Shown here piece after piece: positions 18,442 through 26,209 of a stretch of 64,000 nt of DNA (positions are counted from its first letter, which is position 1; every line of letters starts with the position of its first letter). Source of the stretch: an uncultured Desulfosporosinus sp. Its GTDB lineage: Bacteria; Bacillota; Desulfitobacteriia; Desulfitobacteriales; Desulfitobacteriaceae. The notes below the pieces were generated by a model that saw only the letters and a list, made by a program, of their open reading frames with translations, ran no database searches and was not told where the DNA came from. Position numbers and translations under genes: made by a program. The DNA lies in contig CAKMJS010000054.1 of NCBI GenBank assembly GCA_927405585.1, positions 1 to 64,000 on the forward strand, read 5' to 3'.

Positions 18442-20991
18442 TTAGGTTTCAGAGGATTGAATGCGTTCTCGAAGGTCAAAGAGATACTGGAGGGCTTGCC
18501 GTGCTGTCATATCTTCCATGGGCAACTTGTTGATCTCTTGTAAAATTGGGTGGGTTTGCGGGACATCAAAAAGCGCTAATTGAGCAACCTGCTTAGGTGG
18601 ATCACTGCTTACAGGTGCTGGTTGAGAGGCTTCTAACTCCAGCAGCAGGGCTTTAGCCCGTTGGAGAAGGTTTTGAGGCAGACCCGCTAATCGAGCTACT
18701 TGGATACCATAACTACGATCAGCTTTACCAGCCAATATCTTGTGAAAAAAAACAATATCCTCTCCCCGTTCTTTCACGCCAACATGAAGGTTAAACAGCC
18801 CAGAGAATTCGTCTTGGAGATGCGTTAGCTCATGATAATGCGTGGCGAAGAGGGTTTTAGGGTTAAACTTAGACTGTTGAACTAGGTGCTCCGCTACCGC
18901 CCAAGCGATGCTAAGCCCATCAAACGTCGCAGTCCCTCGTCCAATTTCGTCTAAAATAATCAAGCTTTTTCCAGTGGCATATTTTAGAATATGAGCGACT
19001 TCTTGCATTTCTACCATGAAGGTGCTTTGTCCAGCTGCTAAATCGTCCGAGGCACCGACTCTTGTAAAGATCCGATCAACCAGGGTAATGCTGGCCCGCT
19101 TAGCAGGTACAAAGGATCCGATATGGGCCATGAGAACAATCAAGGCAACTTGACGCATATAGGTCGATTTCCCAGCCATATTGGGGCCTGTGATCAAAGC
19201 TAAGTGAAGACTTTGAGACATGAGGGTATCATTGGGGACGAACACACCTGGATCCAGCACTTGTTCGACAACTGGGTGTCTGCCATCTGTGATAAGTATT
19301 TGACCGTCGTCTTTAATCAGGGGACGAACATAGTGGTTGCGAACGGCCACTTCCGCTAAACTGACGAAGACATCGGTTTCCGCTAACACCTGAGCTATGT
19401 GCAGAATGCTCTTAGTGTGTGTTCGGACCTCTTCCCGAAGAATCAAAAGCAGCTCATACTCTAAATCCTTGAGTTTTTCCTCTGCCCCTATGATTTTTTG
19501 TTCGTATTCTTTCAATTCGGGAGTAATGAAGCGTTCAGCATTAGACAAGGTTTGCTTCCGTTGATAGTCAGGAGGACTTAGATGAGCATTGGCATGGGTT
19601 ATTTCAATATAATAACCAAATACTTTATTATACCCAATTTTTAGCGAACGAATTCCAGTCCGTTCACGTTCTGAGTTCTCCAGTTGGGCAACCCACGCTT
19701 TACCACCCGTTGAAATGAAACGCAGTTCATCAACTTCTTGGGAATAACCTGTTTTGATAAGATTGCCATCCCGTAGAGAGATTGGGGGATTGGGATTTAG
19801 TGCACTTTGCAGTTTATCAACGAATGCGTCAAGTCCATCAAGATGGCTCGCATAGCTTTTAAGGTTCTCTGAAGAGCTAGACTTCAAGAGAGTACGAATT
19901 TCCGGAAGAAGTGCTAAGGTATGCGCCAAGGCTAATAAATCTTTCGCATTGGCAGTCCCATAAGAAACTTTCCCCATCAGGCGCTCGAGATCATACACTT
20001 CGGACAGAAGCTTAATTAAGTCTCTGCGAAGAAATGAGTCTAAAGTCAGTTCTTCTACCACATCCAGACGATGATTTATTGCATCTTGCCTAAGCAAGGG
20101 TTTATCAATCCAATGCTTTATTAGCCTACCCCCAAATGCAGTCTGAGTTAAATCAAGAACTGACAAAAGCGTACCTTTTTTATCGATACTACGCAAGGAT
20201 TCTGTCAGTTCAAGATTACGACGGGTCCATTGGTCCAGAAACATCCAGTGTTCAGAACGGAAGGTCGTAATTTCTAGGATATGGCTTGGATCAACACCAG
20301 GCATTGTTTCAAGTAGATAGACCCATAAAGCTGTGGCGGCTTGGGTTCCTACTGGAAATTCTTGAAACAAATCTTGCTGACTATGAAAGCGCTCTCTTAA
20401 AGTTTGTCCACAGAACGTTTTTCGCTCGCGTACGCTACAGTAATAACCCAACCAAGGCTTAGGTTTTTTCATAAGTTCAAGAGGCAATAATAGCTCTGCT
20501 GGATTAATTCGAGATAGTTCCGTGAGAAGAACGTCAAGGTCTGGGGTTTGGAATAACGAAAATTCCCCCGTGGATAAGTCTAGAAAAGCAAGTCCCCAGT
20601 TAGTTTCATAATACACACTGGCTATATAATGATTGCTCCCTTCAGAGACTGATTCAGTCAGCGTCCCTGGAGAAACAATACGAATGATGTCACGTTTGAC
20701 AATCCCTTTTGCCTGTTTAGCGTCTTCCACTTGTTCACATATAGCGACTTTATGGCCAGCTTTAACGAGCTTTGACAAGTAATTATCTAAAGCATGATAA
20801 GGGACGCCACACATGGCAATTCGTTTCCCGTCTCCTGCATCTCGACCGGTTAAGGCTATTTGAAGTATAGGTGCTGCTAATTCCGCATCTTCCCCAAACA
20901 TTTCGTAAAAATCCCCTAGTCGATAGAAAAGTATCGTTCCCGGGGCTTTCTCTTTAATTCCTCGGTATTGGAGCATCATTGGGGTGGTCAT
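18442..20991 (-). CDS. mutS: DNA mismatch recognition ATPase MutS
   Basis: An 849-residue MutS1. The mismatch-reading motif is GDFYEMF near residue 26, where Phe and Glu contact the mispaired base. The ABC-type ATPase has Walker A GPNMAGKSTYMRQ, the STFMVEMQE signature and Walker B LIILDEIGRGT, then the helix-turn-helix GIQVARLAGLP. GGGGAG lies about ten bases before the ATG. Upstream is a ylbF/ymcA-type gene and miaB, as in Bacillus. mutL lies downstream after two intervening genes. Confidence 0.97.
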   Translation of the reverse strand: MTTPMMLQYRGIKEKAPGTILFYRLGDFYEMFGEDAELAAPILQIALTGRDAGDGKRIAMCGVPYHALDNYLSKLVKAGHKVAICEQVEDAKQAKGIVKRDIIRIVSPGTLTESVSEGSNHYIASVYYETNWGLAFLDLSTGEFSLFQTPDLDVLLTELSRINPAELLLPLELMKKPKPWLGYYCSVRERKTFCGQTLRERFHSQQDLFQEFPVGTQAATALWVYLLETMPGVDPSHILEITTFRSEHWMFLDQWTRRNLELTESLRSIDKKGTLLSVLDLTQTAFGGRLIKHWIDKPLLRQDAINHRLDVVEELTLDSFLRRDLIKLLSEVYDLERLMGKVSYGTANAKDLLALAHTLALLPEIRTLLKSSSSENLKSYASHLDGLDAFVDKLQSALNPNPPISLRDGNLIKTGYSQEVDELRFISTGGKAWVAQLENSERERTGIRSLKIGYNKVFGYYIEITHANAHLSPPDYQRKQTLSNAERFITPELKEYEQKIIGAEEKLKDLEYELLLILREEVRTHTKSILHIAQVLAETDVFVSLAEVAVRNHYVRPLIKDDGQILITDGRHPVVEQVLDPGVFVPNDTLMSQSLHLALITGPNMAGKSTYMRQVALIVLMAHIGSFVPAKRASITLVDRIFTRVGASDDLAAGQSTFMVEMQEVAHILKYATGKSLIILDEIGRGTATFDGLSIAWAVAEHLVQQSKFNPKTLFATHYHELTHLQDEFSGLFNLHVGVKERGEDIVFFHKILAGKADRSYGIQVARLAGLPQNLLQRAKALLLELEASQPAPVSSDPPKQVAQLALFDVPQTHPILQEINKLPMEDMTARQALQYLFDLRERIQSSET

Positions 20992-21019
20992 ACCATGTAT
21001 TCTCCCCTTTATTATTAAT

Positions 21020-21061
21020 GTAGGGGCAATTCATGAATTGCCCTCATAGGGTTGCCCCTAC
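21020..21061. repeat. nested palindromic intergenic repeat
   Basis: GTAGGGGCAA (21020-21029) is inverted as TTGCCCCTAC (21052-21061). A perfect 16-bp palindrome centred on TCATGA lies within the left arm. The form suggests a mobile intergenic palindrome or a small hairpin RNA; no coding capacity is visible. Confidence 0.6.
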
Positions 21062-21080
21062 GGGATTAATCTTTAATCCT

Positions 21081-21116
21081 AAAAGGGAAGAGCTACGGAT
21101 TTAGCCCTTCCCTTTT
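21081..21116 (-). terminator. terminator after the ylbF/ymcA-type gene
   Basis: AAAAGGGAAG (21081-21090) pairs with CTTCCCTTTT (21107-21116). It ends the miaB-ylbF transcript before mutS. Confidence 0.65.
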
Positions 21117-21146
21117 AATAACTTATTCACTGTGTTTCATTGAATG

Positions 21147-21578
21147 TTAGTTTCCTGAGCAACCGCAGCCTCCGCTACCACATCCACCAGGTTCGCATCC
21201 ACCAGGATCACAGGTGTTGTCCTGGCAGGAACAACCATCGGATGAACCAGCAATAGCACCGGCTAGAATGGCATTAACACTATCCAACATTTCCGTGAAT
21301 TTGTCTTGTGCTGCCATATAAGCCACAATGGCTGGGTTTCCTTCTACTTTTGTTTCAATTTCGTCGACTACATTTTTTTCGATTTCTGAAGGCTCGCTAC
21401 CGGCTTGTTGCTTCTCCATAAATCGTTCTTGCGCTTTCTGTAATTCTGCAATCAATTGTTGGGCTGAAGCATCAGCTGACATTTCATCTTCTGTTCTACG
21501 TAATTCGGCAAGCTCCGTACTTCGAGCAATAGCATCAGCTAAGAGTCCAGCTTTTTCAGTAATTTCATTATTCATCAT
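21147..21578 (-). CDS. YlbF/YmcA family protein with Cys-rich tail
   Basis: A 143-residue Com_YlbF-family helical protein (core about residues 1-110). In Bacillus, YlbF and YmcA form a complex with YaaT that binds iron-sulfur clusters and steers RNase Y cleavage of mRNAs, affecting competence, biofilm and sporulation. Position between miaB and mutS corresponds to ymcA (ricA). After the core comes a roughly 28-residue Gly-rich tail with seven cysteines, in CxC and C-x4-C steps. That tail suits metal or Fe-S binding (inference). Whether this is the YmcA or YlbF orthologue is unclear. GGAGG lies eleven bases before the ATG. Confidence 0.85.
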   Translation of the reverse strand: MMNNEITEKAGLLADAIARSTELAELRRTEDEMSADASAQQLIAELQKAQERFMEKQQAGSEPSEIEKNVVDEIETKVEGNPAIVAYMAAQDKFTEMLDSVNAILAGAIAGSSDGCSCQDNTCDPGGCEPGGCGSGGCGCSGN

Positions 21579-21619
21579 TAATTAAAACACCTCCGAAATA
21601 TTACATTCTACACATAACT

Positions 21620-23041
21620 CTAAATTCCTGCATTAAATTCAAAGGTCCAAGATTTTTTGAAATCTTCAACTTCTCCCATCAGAGTCCACGAACCCGCTTC
21701 ATTAATCCTTACATTGACTAGCGAGCCAATTATTTCTTGAGGTCCATTGAAAACGACCAGTTCGTTGCCCCGTGTTCGTCCGGTTAAACGCTGAGGATTT
21801 GTTTTACTAGGCCCTTCAACTAAAACTTCAACAAGTTTTCCAATCATGAGTTGCCGCCATTCCAGACTTTCTTGGTTTTGAACACTCATCAATTTTTGTA
21901 AACGCCTTTTTTTGACGTCTAATGGAATTTGATCTTCCATCTTAGCGGCAAGCGTTCCTGAACGTTTAGAATACATAAAGGTGAAAGCTTGACTATAATG
22001 AGCCTGCTTCATCATAGCGAGAGTTTGTTCGAAATCTTCTTCCGATTCACCAGGAAATCCAACGATAATATCGGTTGTTAAGCTAGCATTTGGAACAAGT
22101 TCGTGAATTTTTTGAACTCGGCTTAAATAGTATTCCCTAGTATATTTCCGATTCATGCGCTCTAATATAAAATTACTGCCTGACTGAATGGGGAGATGAA
22201 AGTGTTCGCAAAGTTTCTTCCCTTCAGCGACAGTTTTTATTAGCTTGTCTGATAAATCTTTAGGATGAGATGTGATAAATCGTATCCTTAAAAGCCAGGG
22301 GATTTGATCTACTTCCTGAAGTAGATCTGCAAAGTCATAGGTGGGGGAAAATTCCTTACCGTAGGAATTTACATTTTGCCCCAATAATGTAACTTCACGG
22401 CACCCACTCTCCACAAGAGATTTGATTTCTTGAAGTATTTCTTCAGGTTTTCGGCTTCTTTCCCTGCCTCGTACATGGGGAACAATGCAATACGAGCAAA
22501 AATTATCACAACCATACATGATGTTGACACTGGCATGGCGTTTGCCTTTCTCAGGCAGCGGTGCAATTTCTAAGGTAGCTTTAGGTTCATGCCAAACCTC
22601 TGCCACTTTTCCTCCCCGTTCCACCTTCTTAATGAGGGAGGAGAACTCGTGCAAATTATGGGTTCCTGCCCATATATCCACATGAGGTGCGCGTTTTTGC
22701 AAACGTTCTAAAGCACCCGGTTGTTGAACCATACATCCAGTGATCGCTATCTTTACCTTAGAATTTCGTTCTTTTAGCTTTTTCAGTTCACCAATTTTTC
22801 CAAGTATTTTATTTTCTGCACTTTCTCTAACACAACAAGTATTAACAATCACCAAAGCTGCCGTTTCAAGGTCATCAGAAGGTTCATAACCCAAACGTCT
22901 GGTAATCTCCGTCAAAGTATCAGCGTCACGTTCAGACATTTGGCAACCATAGACTAATGTTACAACCTTGTTATTCAATCGTGAGTCTCCCAATGAAGTT
23001 TCATTGTTCAAGGTTCGTGGATCGAGTTCACTATTATCCAA
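21620..23041 (-). CDS. miaB: tRNA-2-methylthio-N6-dimethylallyladenosine synthase MiaB
   Basis: A radical-SAM methylthiotransferase acting after MiaA on A37 of tRNA. The N-terminal domain has three cluster cysteines (YGCQMS, NTCCVRE, TGCMVQ). The radical-SAM motif is CDNFCSYC, and a TRAM domain ends the protein. I prefer the TTG at 23041, eight bases after AGGAG; the GTG at 23050 is inside that site. The roughly 20-residue leader before VVTLVYGCQM is variable. It precedes the ylbF/ymcA-type gene and mutS as in Bacillus. Confidence 0.95.
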   Translation of the reverse strand: MDNSELDPRTLNNETSLGDSRLNNKVVTLVYGCQMSERDADTLTEITRRLGYEPSDDLETAALVIVNTCCVRESAENKILGKIGELKKLKERNSKVKIAITGCMVQQPGALERLQKRAPHVDIWAGTHNLHEFSSLIKKVERGGKVAEVWHEPKATLEIAPLPEKGKRHASVNIMYGCDNFCSYCIVPHVRGRERSRKPEEILQEIKSLVESGCREVTLLGQNVNSYGKEFSPTYDFADLLQEVDQIPWLLRIRFITSHPKDLSDKLIKTVAEGKKLCEHFHLPIQSGSNFILERMNRKYTREYYLSRVQKIHELVPNASLTTDIIVGFPGESEEDFEQTLAMMKQAHYSQAFTFMYSKRSGTLAAKMEDQIPLDVKKRRLQKLMSVQNQESLEWRQLMIGKLVEVLVEGPSKTNPQRLTGRTRGNELVVFNGPQEIIGSLVNVRINEAGSWTLMGEVEDFKKSWTFEFNAGI

Positions 23042-23108
23042 GCAAGTCACTCCTATAATTGCGCCTTAAATTCTTAACCATCTCATTATAAGATAAATGA
23101 CAGAGAAA

Positions 23109-23160
23109 AGCCAAACAGACGCCTGCCTGAGTCTATGCTCTGACCTGCTTTTGTTTGGTT
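23109..23160 (-). terminator. probable terminator after the second carboxypeptidase
   Basis: AGCCAAACA (23109-23117) pairs with TGTTTGGTT (23152-23160) with one G-U. TTTTC follows on the minus strand. The loop is long (34 bases), so confidence is moderate. Confidence 0.45.
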
Positions 23161-23190
23161 GAACTTGCAACGTAAGTACATATACTTTAC

Positions 23191-24456
23191 TCACTTAATA
23201 AGTGTATATTTTTTTCTAATTAGTCTCATTTGCCTGCGCCATCGCCAATCGGCAAGTAGTTTTTGGCTGATGAGGAGTGCAAAGACGACTCCTAAAAATA
23301 TAAGTCCTGTTGTCCAAGAAAGATACTTTGTACGCACATTGCTTGTTAAGGGAGGTGACAAAATTGTACGCGTAGATAATAAAGGAAGCGTGCTTACTAG
23401 GGTTGTCCCGTCTAAAACCTCAACATGGGCTACAACCTGACCCTCTTGTACTGAGCTAAGAGGACTGGAATAAGCCGGTTTAACCTGTAATTTCAAAGCT
23501 GTACTCTGTTCATCGATTTTCTGAGTCATATAAATCGGACGATCGATAATTAAATTAACAAGTTCATTATTCACACTAACAGTAGAAATAATCGATCCAG
23601 AGGGTTTAAAAATAGTCTGTTTAAATTGAGTAAAGCCAAACTCAAACATAGCTTGCATATCTGTGTAGATTTCCGGACCAGGAGATTTAAGGATCACGCC
23701 AATAAATTGGCGGCCATCTTTGGACACCGAAGCGACAAGACAATTTTGGGCAGCAGCAGTGTACCCAGGTTTAATACCATCAACTGCAGAGTCTCTCCAC
23801 AATAATTTGTTTTCATTAACCATGAGCGTGGGAATATCAGTTTTTAAGCGAGAAATGGCTTGTGATTTAGTACGGACAAATTCGGCAAATGTGGGATTTT
23901 GATAGGCAACACGCGCTATAAGCGCAAGGTCATGAGCAGTCGTAACCTGTCCAGTCTCAGTTAAACCACTTGGGTTAACAAAAGTGGTCCGGTTAGCGCC
24001 TATTTCATGGGCACGTTGATTCATCATTTCGACAAAGGTCTGTAAGTCGCTGCCTACATGTTCCGCAATAACAACAGCGGCATCGTTAGCTGAGTTTAGC
24101 AGCAAAGCATATAGAAGGTCTTCTAAGGGCATTTTCTCTCCAGGTTCAAGGTATATTTGTGTACCATATACAATTTTATTATTTAGCAAAGTCGAACTCG
24201 GCGTCACGATATCGTTTAAATTTCCATGCTCAATCGCTAAAAGTCCAGTCATAATTTTTGTTGTGCTTGCTGGAGCTAATGGCTTATCTGGATTCTTAAT
24301 ATAGAGTGTTTGACCTGATAAGACATCGATAAGATAGGCACCCTCTCCAAGTATTTGAGGTTCTTTAGACGATGTTTCTACAGCGAAAGCGGTGGGATTA
24401 TTAATACTAACCATCATAAGTACTGCAAGGAGAAAAGCAGTGATGAATCTCAACAA
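23191..24456 (-). CDS. D-alanyl-D-alanine carboxypeptidase, DacF/DacA type
   Basis: A second S11 carboxypeptidase. A clear signal peptide (hydrophobic run ending at TAFA) comes first. The catalytic domain has STTK (PASTTKIMTG) and SAN (NSANDAAV). The third motif, normally KTG, reads KPG here (DGIKPGYTAA), which is unusual. A C-terminal beta domain and a final transmembrane segment with a basic tail anchor it. I chose the TTG at 24456 after AAGAGGTG; longer forms overlap degV and lack a signal sequence. It lies 29 bases after degV. Confidence 0.88.
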   Translation of the reverse strand: MLRFITAFLLAVLMMVSINNPTAFAVETSSKEPQILGEGAYLIDVLSGQTLYIKNPDKPLAPASTTKIMTGLLAIEHGNLNDIVTPSSTLLNNKIVYGTQIYLEPGEKMPLEDLLYALLLNSANDAAVVIAEHVGSDLQTFVEMMNQRAHEIGANRTTFVNPSGLTETGQVTTAHDLALIARVAYQNPTFAEFVRTKSQAISRLKTDIPTLMVNENKLLWRDSAVDGIKPGYTAAAQNCLVASVSKDGRQFIGVILKSPGPEIYTDMQAMFEFGFTQFKQTIFKPSGSIISTVSVNNELVNLIIDRPIYMTQKIDEQSTALKLQVKPAYSSPLSSVQEGQVVAHVEVLDGTTLVSTLPLLSTRTILSPPLTSNVRTKYLSWTTGLIFLGVVFALLISQKLLADWRWRRQMRLIRKKYTLIK

Positions 24457-24485
24457 CGTAGTACACCTCTTATTCCTAACGAGTT

Positions 24486-25331
24486 TTAAGTCTGATAAAA
24501 AAGGGCCAAGGTTCCCGGTCCAGTGTGGCTTCCAACGACACATCCGATTTCACTGATCCAGATATCCTTCACAGTATGCAGCTGGCGAATTTCATCGGCC
24601 AATAAATGGGCATCTTTCAAACAGTCAGAATGGGAAATTCCAATTACTTGCTGTTCGGGATGAGTTATTTCATTTTTCATGACTTCAGCTAATTTTCGAA
24701 TGGCAGCGCGTCGGGAACGTACTTTTGCATAGGGTTCTAGTCTACCATCCGGTGTCATGTGCAAAATTGGTTTTACATCGAGTAATCCACCAATAAATCC
24801 TGCTGGTTTGCTCACTCTTCCCCCTTTAACCAGATATTCAAGTGTATCTAAGGTAATGACATATCTCATATTCTGGCGAATTGTAATTATTTTGGCTTCG
24901 GCTTCATCCCAGGAATCAGCTTTTGCAAGTATTTCCTGTGCTAACAGTGCAAGTAATCCATACCCAAATGATGCTCCAAGGCTATCAATAATATGCACTC
25001 GTTCCGGGGCAGAGGAGTTATCACGCATCAATTGGGCAGTAGCAAAGGTTGAACTTAAAGCAGAGGAAAGATGAATTGCTACTACTTCATTTCCCTCGGA
25101 CAAGATCTTCTCATATTCTTCTAGTAGAGTAGCTGGATTAGGCTGGGATGTTTTAGGTAATTCCTTAAAACTAGTAAATTGGGCATAGAATTCCTTAGTA
25201 GTTAGATTAACCCCTTCAAGATAGGTTTTACCCTCTATGTTCACTGGCATAGGAACCGTGACAATTCCCGCAGCCCTTGCTCGGTCATGGGGTATATCCG
25301 ACGCACTATCAACCACTAGAGTGTATGACAT
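24486..25331 (-). CDS. DegV family fatty-acid-binding protein
   Basis: A 281-residue DegV protein. Family members bind a fatty acid in a two-domain fold, and in some Firmicutes feed acyl groups to a fatty-acid kinase (FakA/FakB). Features are VVDSASDIP at the N terminus, HLSSALSSTFATA and the GGRVSKPAGF region that lines the acyl pocket. No FakA kinase is adjacent. GGAGG-like sequence lies before the ATG. A terminator upstream separates it from the 40-residue gene. Confidence 0.9.
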   Translation of the reverse strand: MSYTLVVDSASDIPHDRARAAGIVTVPMPVNIEGKTYLEGVNLTTKEFYAQFTSFKELPKTSQPNPATLLEEYEKILSEGNEVVAIHLSSALSSTFATAQLMRDNSSAPERVHIIDSLGASFGYGLLALLAQEILAKADSWDEAEAKIITIRQNMRYVITLDTLEYLVKGGRVSKPAGFIGGLLDVKPILHMTPDGRLEPYAKVRSRRAAIRKLAEVMKNEITHPEQQVIGISHSDCLKDAHLLADEIRQLHTVKDIWISEIGCVVGSHTGPGTLALFYQT

Positions 25332-25407
25332 AGCAGTACCCTCCTTCTCCTTTAGGCAACTACCATTAATTATTCGAGGAAAAGTAAAATAATCCTGCTG
25401 AACGTAA

Positions 25408-25437
25408 ATAAATGTCCATCAGATGATGGACATTTAT
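25408..25437 (-). terminator. terminator after the 40-residue gene
   Basis: A perfect 13-bp stem (25408-25420 with 25425-25437) has a 4-base loop, followed by a T-rich tail on the minus strand. It sits between the small gene and degV. Confidence 0.7.
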
Positions 25438-25486
25438 TATTATATAAAAACAATTATTATTACTTAGTTAGAGTTTTGAGGTTAGA

Positions 25487-25609
25487 TTACGACTCAAATT
25501 TTTGAATAATAGCATTTTGCCCAAAAGAAGCCATTAGTGTTGGAAGTTCCTGCTTCTTTACGAGTCGATAATTGACCTCTTCGCCTTCGATCCACGTTAC
25601 AAGAAACAT
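25487..25609 (-). CDS. 40-residue protein, unknown function
   Basis: A short gene with strong expression signals: ATG at 25609 after AGAAGGG, a good promoter upstream and a terminator downstream. The protein begins MFLVTWIEGEEVNYRLVKKQ and ends QNAIIQKFES. It has no membrane segment or Cys, and looks like one small beta-alpha unit. I recognise no family. A 20-bp perfect palindrome over the promoter -10 suggests tight repression. The 375-base space between degV and the thioesterase otherwise holds only these control sites. Confidence 0.6.
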   Translation of the reverse strand: MFLVTWIEGEEVNYRLVKKQELPTLMASFGQNAIIQKFES

Positions 25610-25628
25610 AGAATCCCTTCTTTCCAAT

Positions 25629-25648
25629 GTATTATGTATACATAATAC
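25629..25648. promoter_or_regulatory. 20-bp perfect palindrome, probable operator
   Basis: GTATTATGTATACATAATAC is its own reverse complement. It overlaps the -10 element and the expected start of transcription of the 40-residue gene, where a dimeric repressor would block initiation. The regulator is not identifiable. Confidence 0.6.
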
Positions 25649-25670
25649 CATAACCCAGAAAGAATTTCAA
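25642..25670 (-). promoter_or_regulatory. promoter of the 40-residue gene
   Basis: On the minus strand TTGAAA (25665-25670) and TATTAT (25642-25647) are 17 bases apart. This is a good vegetative sigma-factor promoter, partly covered by the palindrome. Confidence 0.65.
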
Positions 25671-25707
25671 CAGCTTATATCACTTAATAAGGAAGTTCTC
25701 ATTCAGC

Positions 25708-26133
25708 TTATCTTTCACTTTTATGTTGCTCAATAATAGCATGCAAACGCGTCCATATTGCATACTGTCGGACGTCTGCAAGGTGCCCTTCTTTATTAAT
25801 AAATACATGGACTGTTTTACCTTCGGCTAAAAGGGTTTCCCCTCGATAAACATGGTAAGAGAAACGTGCTGAGCGCGACGTCATGTGATCTATACTAGTA
25901 ATAATCTTGAGTTCATCATCATAGCGCGAAGGTTTGCGATACCGACAACTAGCCTCGATGACTGCTAAACCTAAACCCTGTTCCTCAAATTGAGTATATG
26001 GAAGATCCAACTCTCGAAATAGTTCCGATCTTCCAACCTCAAACCAGACAAGATAATTAGCATGATATACAATTCCCATTTGGTCAGTTTCAGAATAACG
26101 CACACGCAAACGTGTATTTGCTGACAATCCCAT
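25708..26133 (-). CDS. acyl-CoA thioesterase (YbgC/FadM-like, 4HBT)
   Basis: A 141-residue hotdog-fold thioesterase. The motif VRYSETDQMGIVYHANYLVWFE near the N terminus holds the catalytic Asp of YbgC-type enzymes and the His-Ala-Asn-Tyr segment. Family members hydrolyse acyl-CoAs such as short-chain or 4-hydroxybenzoyl-CoA; the substrate cannot be told. The ATG at 26133 follows AGGAGGG; an earlier TTG at 26160 lacks a site. Its upstream neighbour, the LysM-M23 gene, ends in its own terminator, so this gene is probably separately transcribed. Confidence 0.9.
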   Translation of the reverse strand: MGLSANTRLRVRYSETDQMGIVYHANYLVWFEVGRSELFRELDLPYTQFEEQGLGLAVIEASCRYRKPSRYDDELKIITSIDHMTSRSARFSYHVYRGETLLAEGKTVHVFINKEGHLADVRQYAIWTRLHAIIEQHKSER

Positions 26134-26180
26134 AAAGTCCCTCCTAAGAGTAATGTACAATAATATAATGAGCCTATATT

Positions 26181-26207
26181 TAAAAAAGCGCCAAAGGCGC
26201 TTTTTTA
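26181..26207 (-). terminator. strong intrinsic terminator
   Basis: AAAAAAGCGCC and GGCGCTTTTTT form a perfect stem with a 3-base loop, right after the LysM-M23 stop codon. Confidence 0.9.
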
Positions 26208-26209
26208 AA

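Noticed and set aside
25629-25648. Intrinsic terminator at the 20-bp palindrome
   Set aside because: It has no loop, is AT-rich and sits over the -10 of a promoter; an operator fits better.
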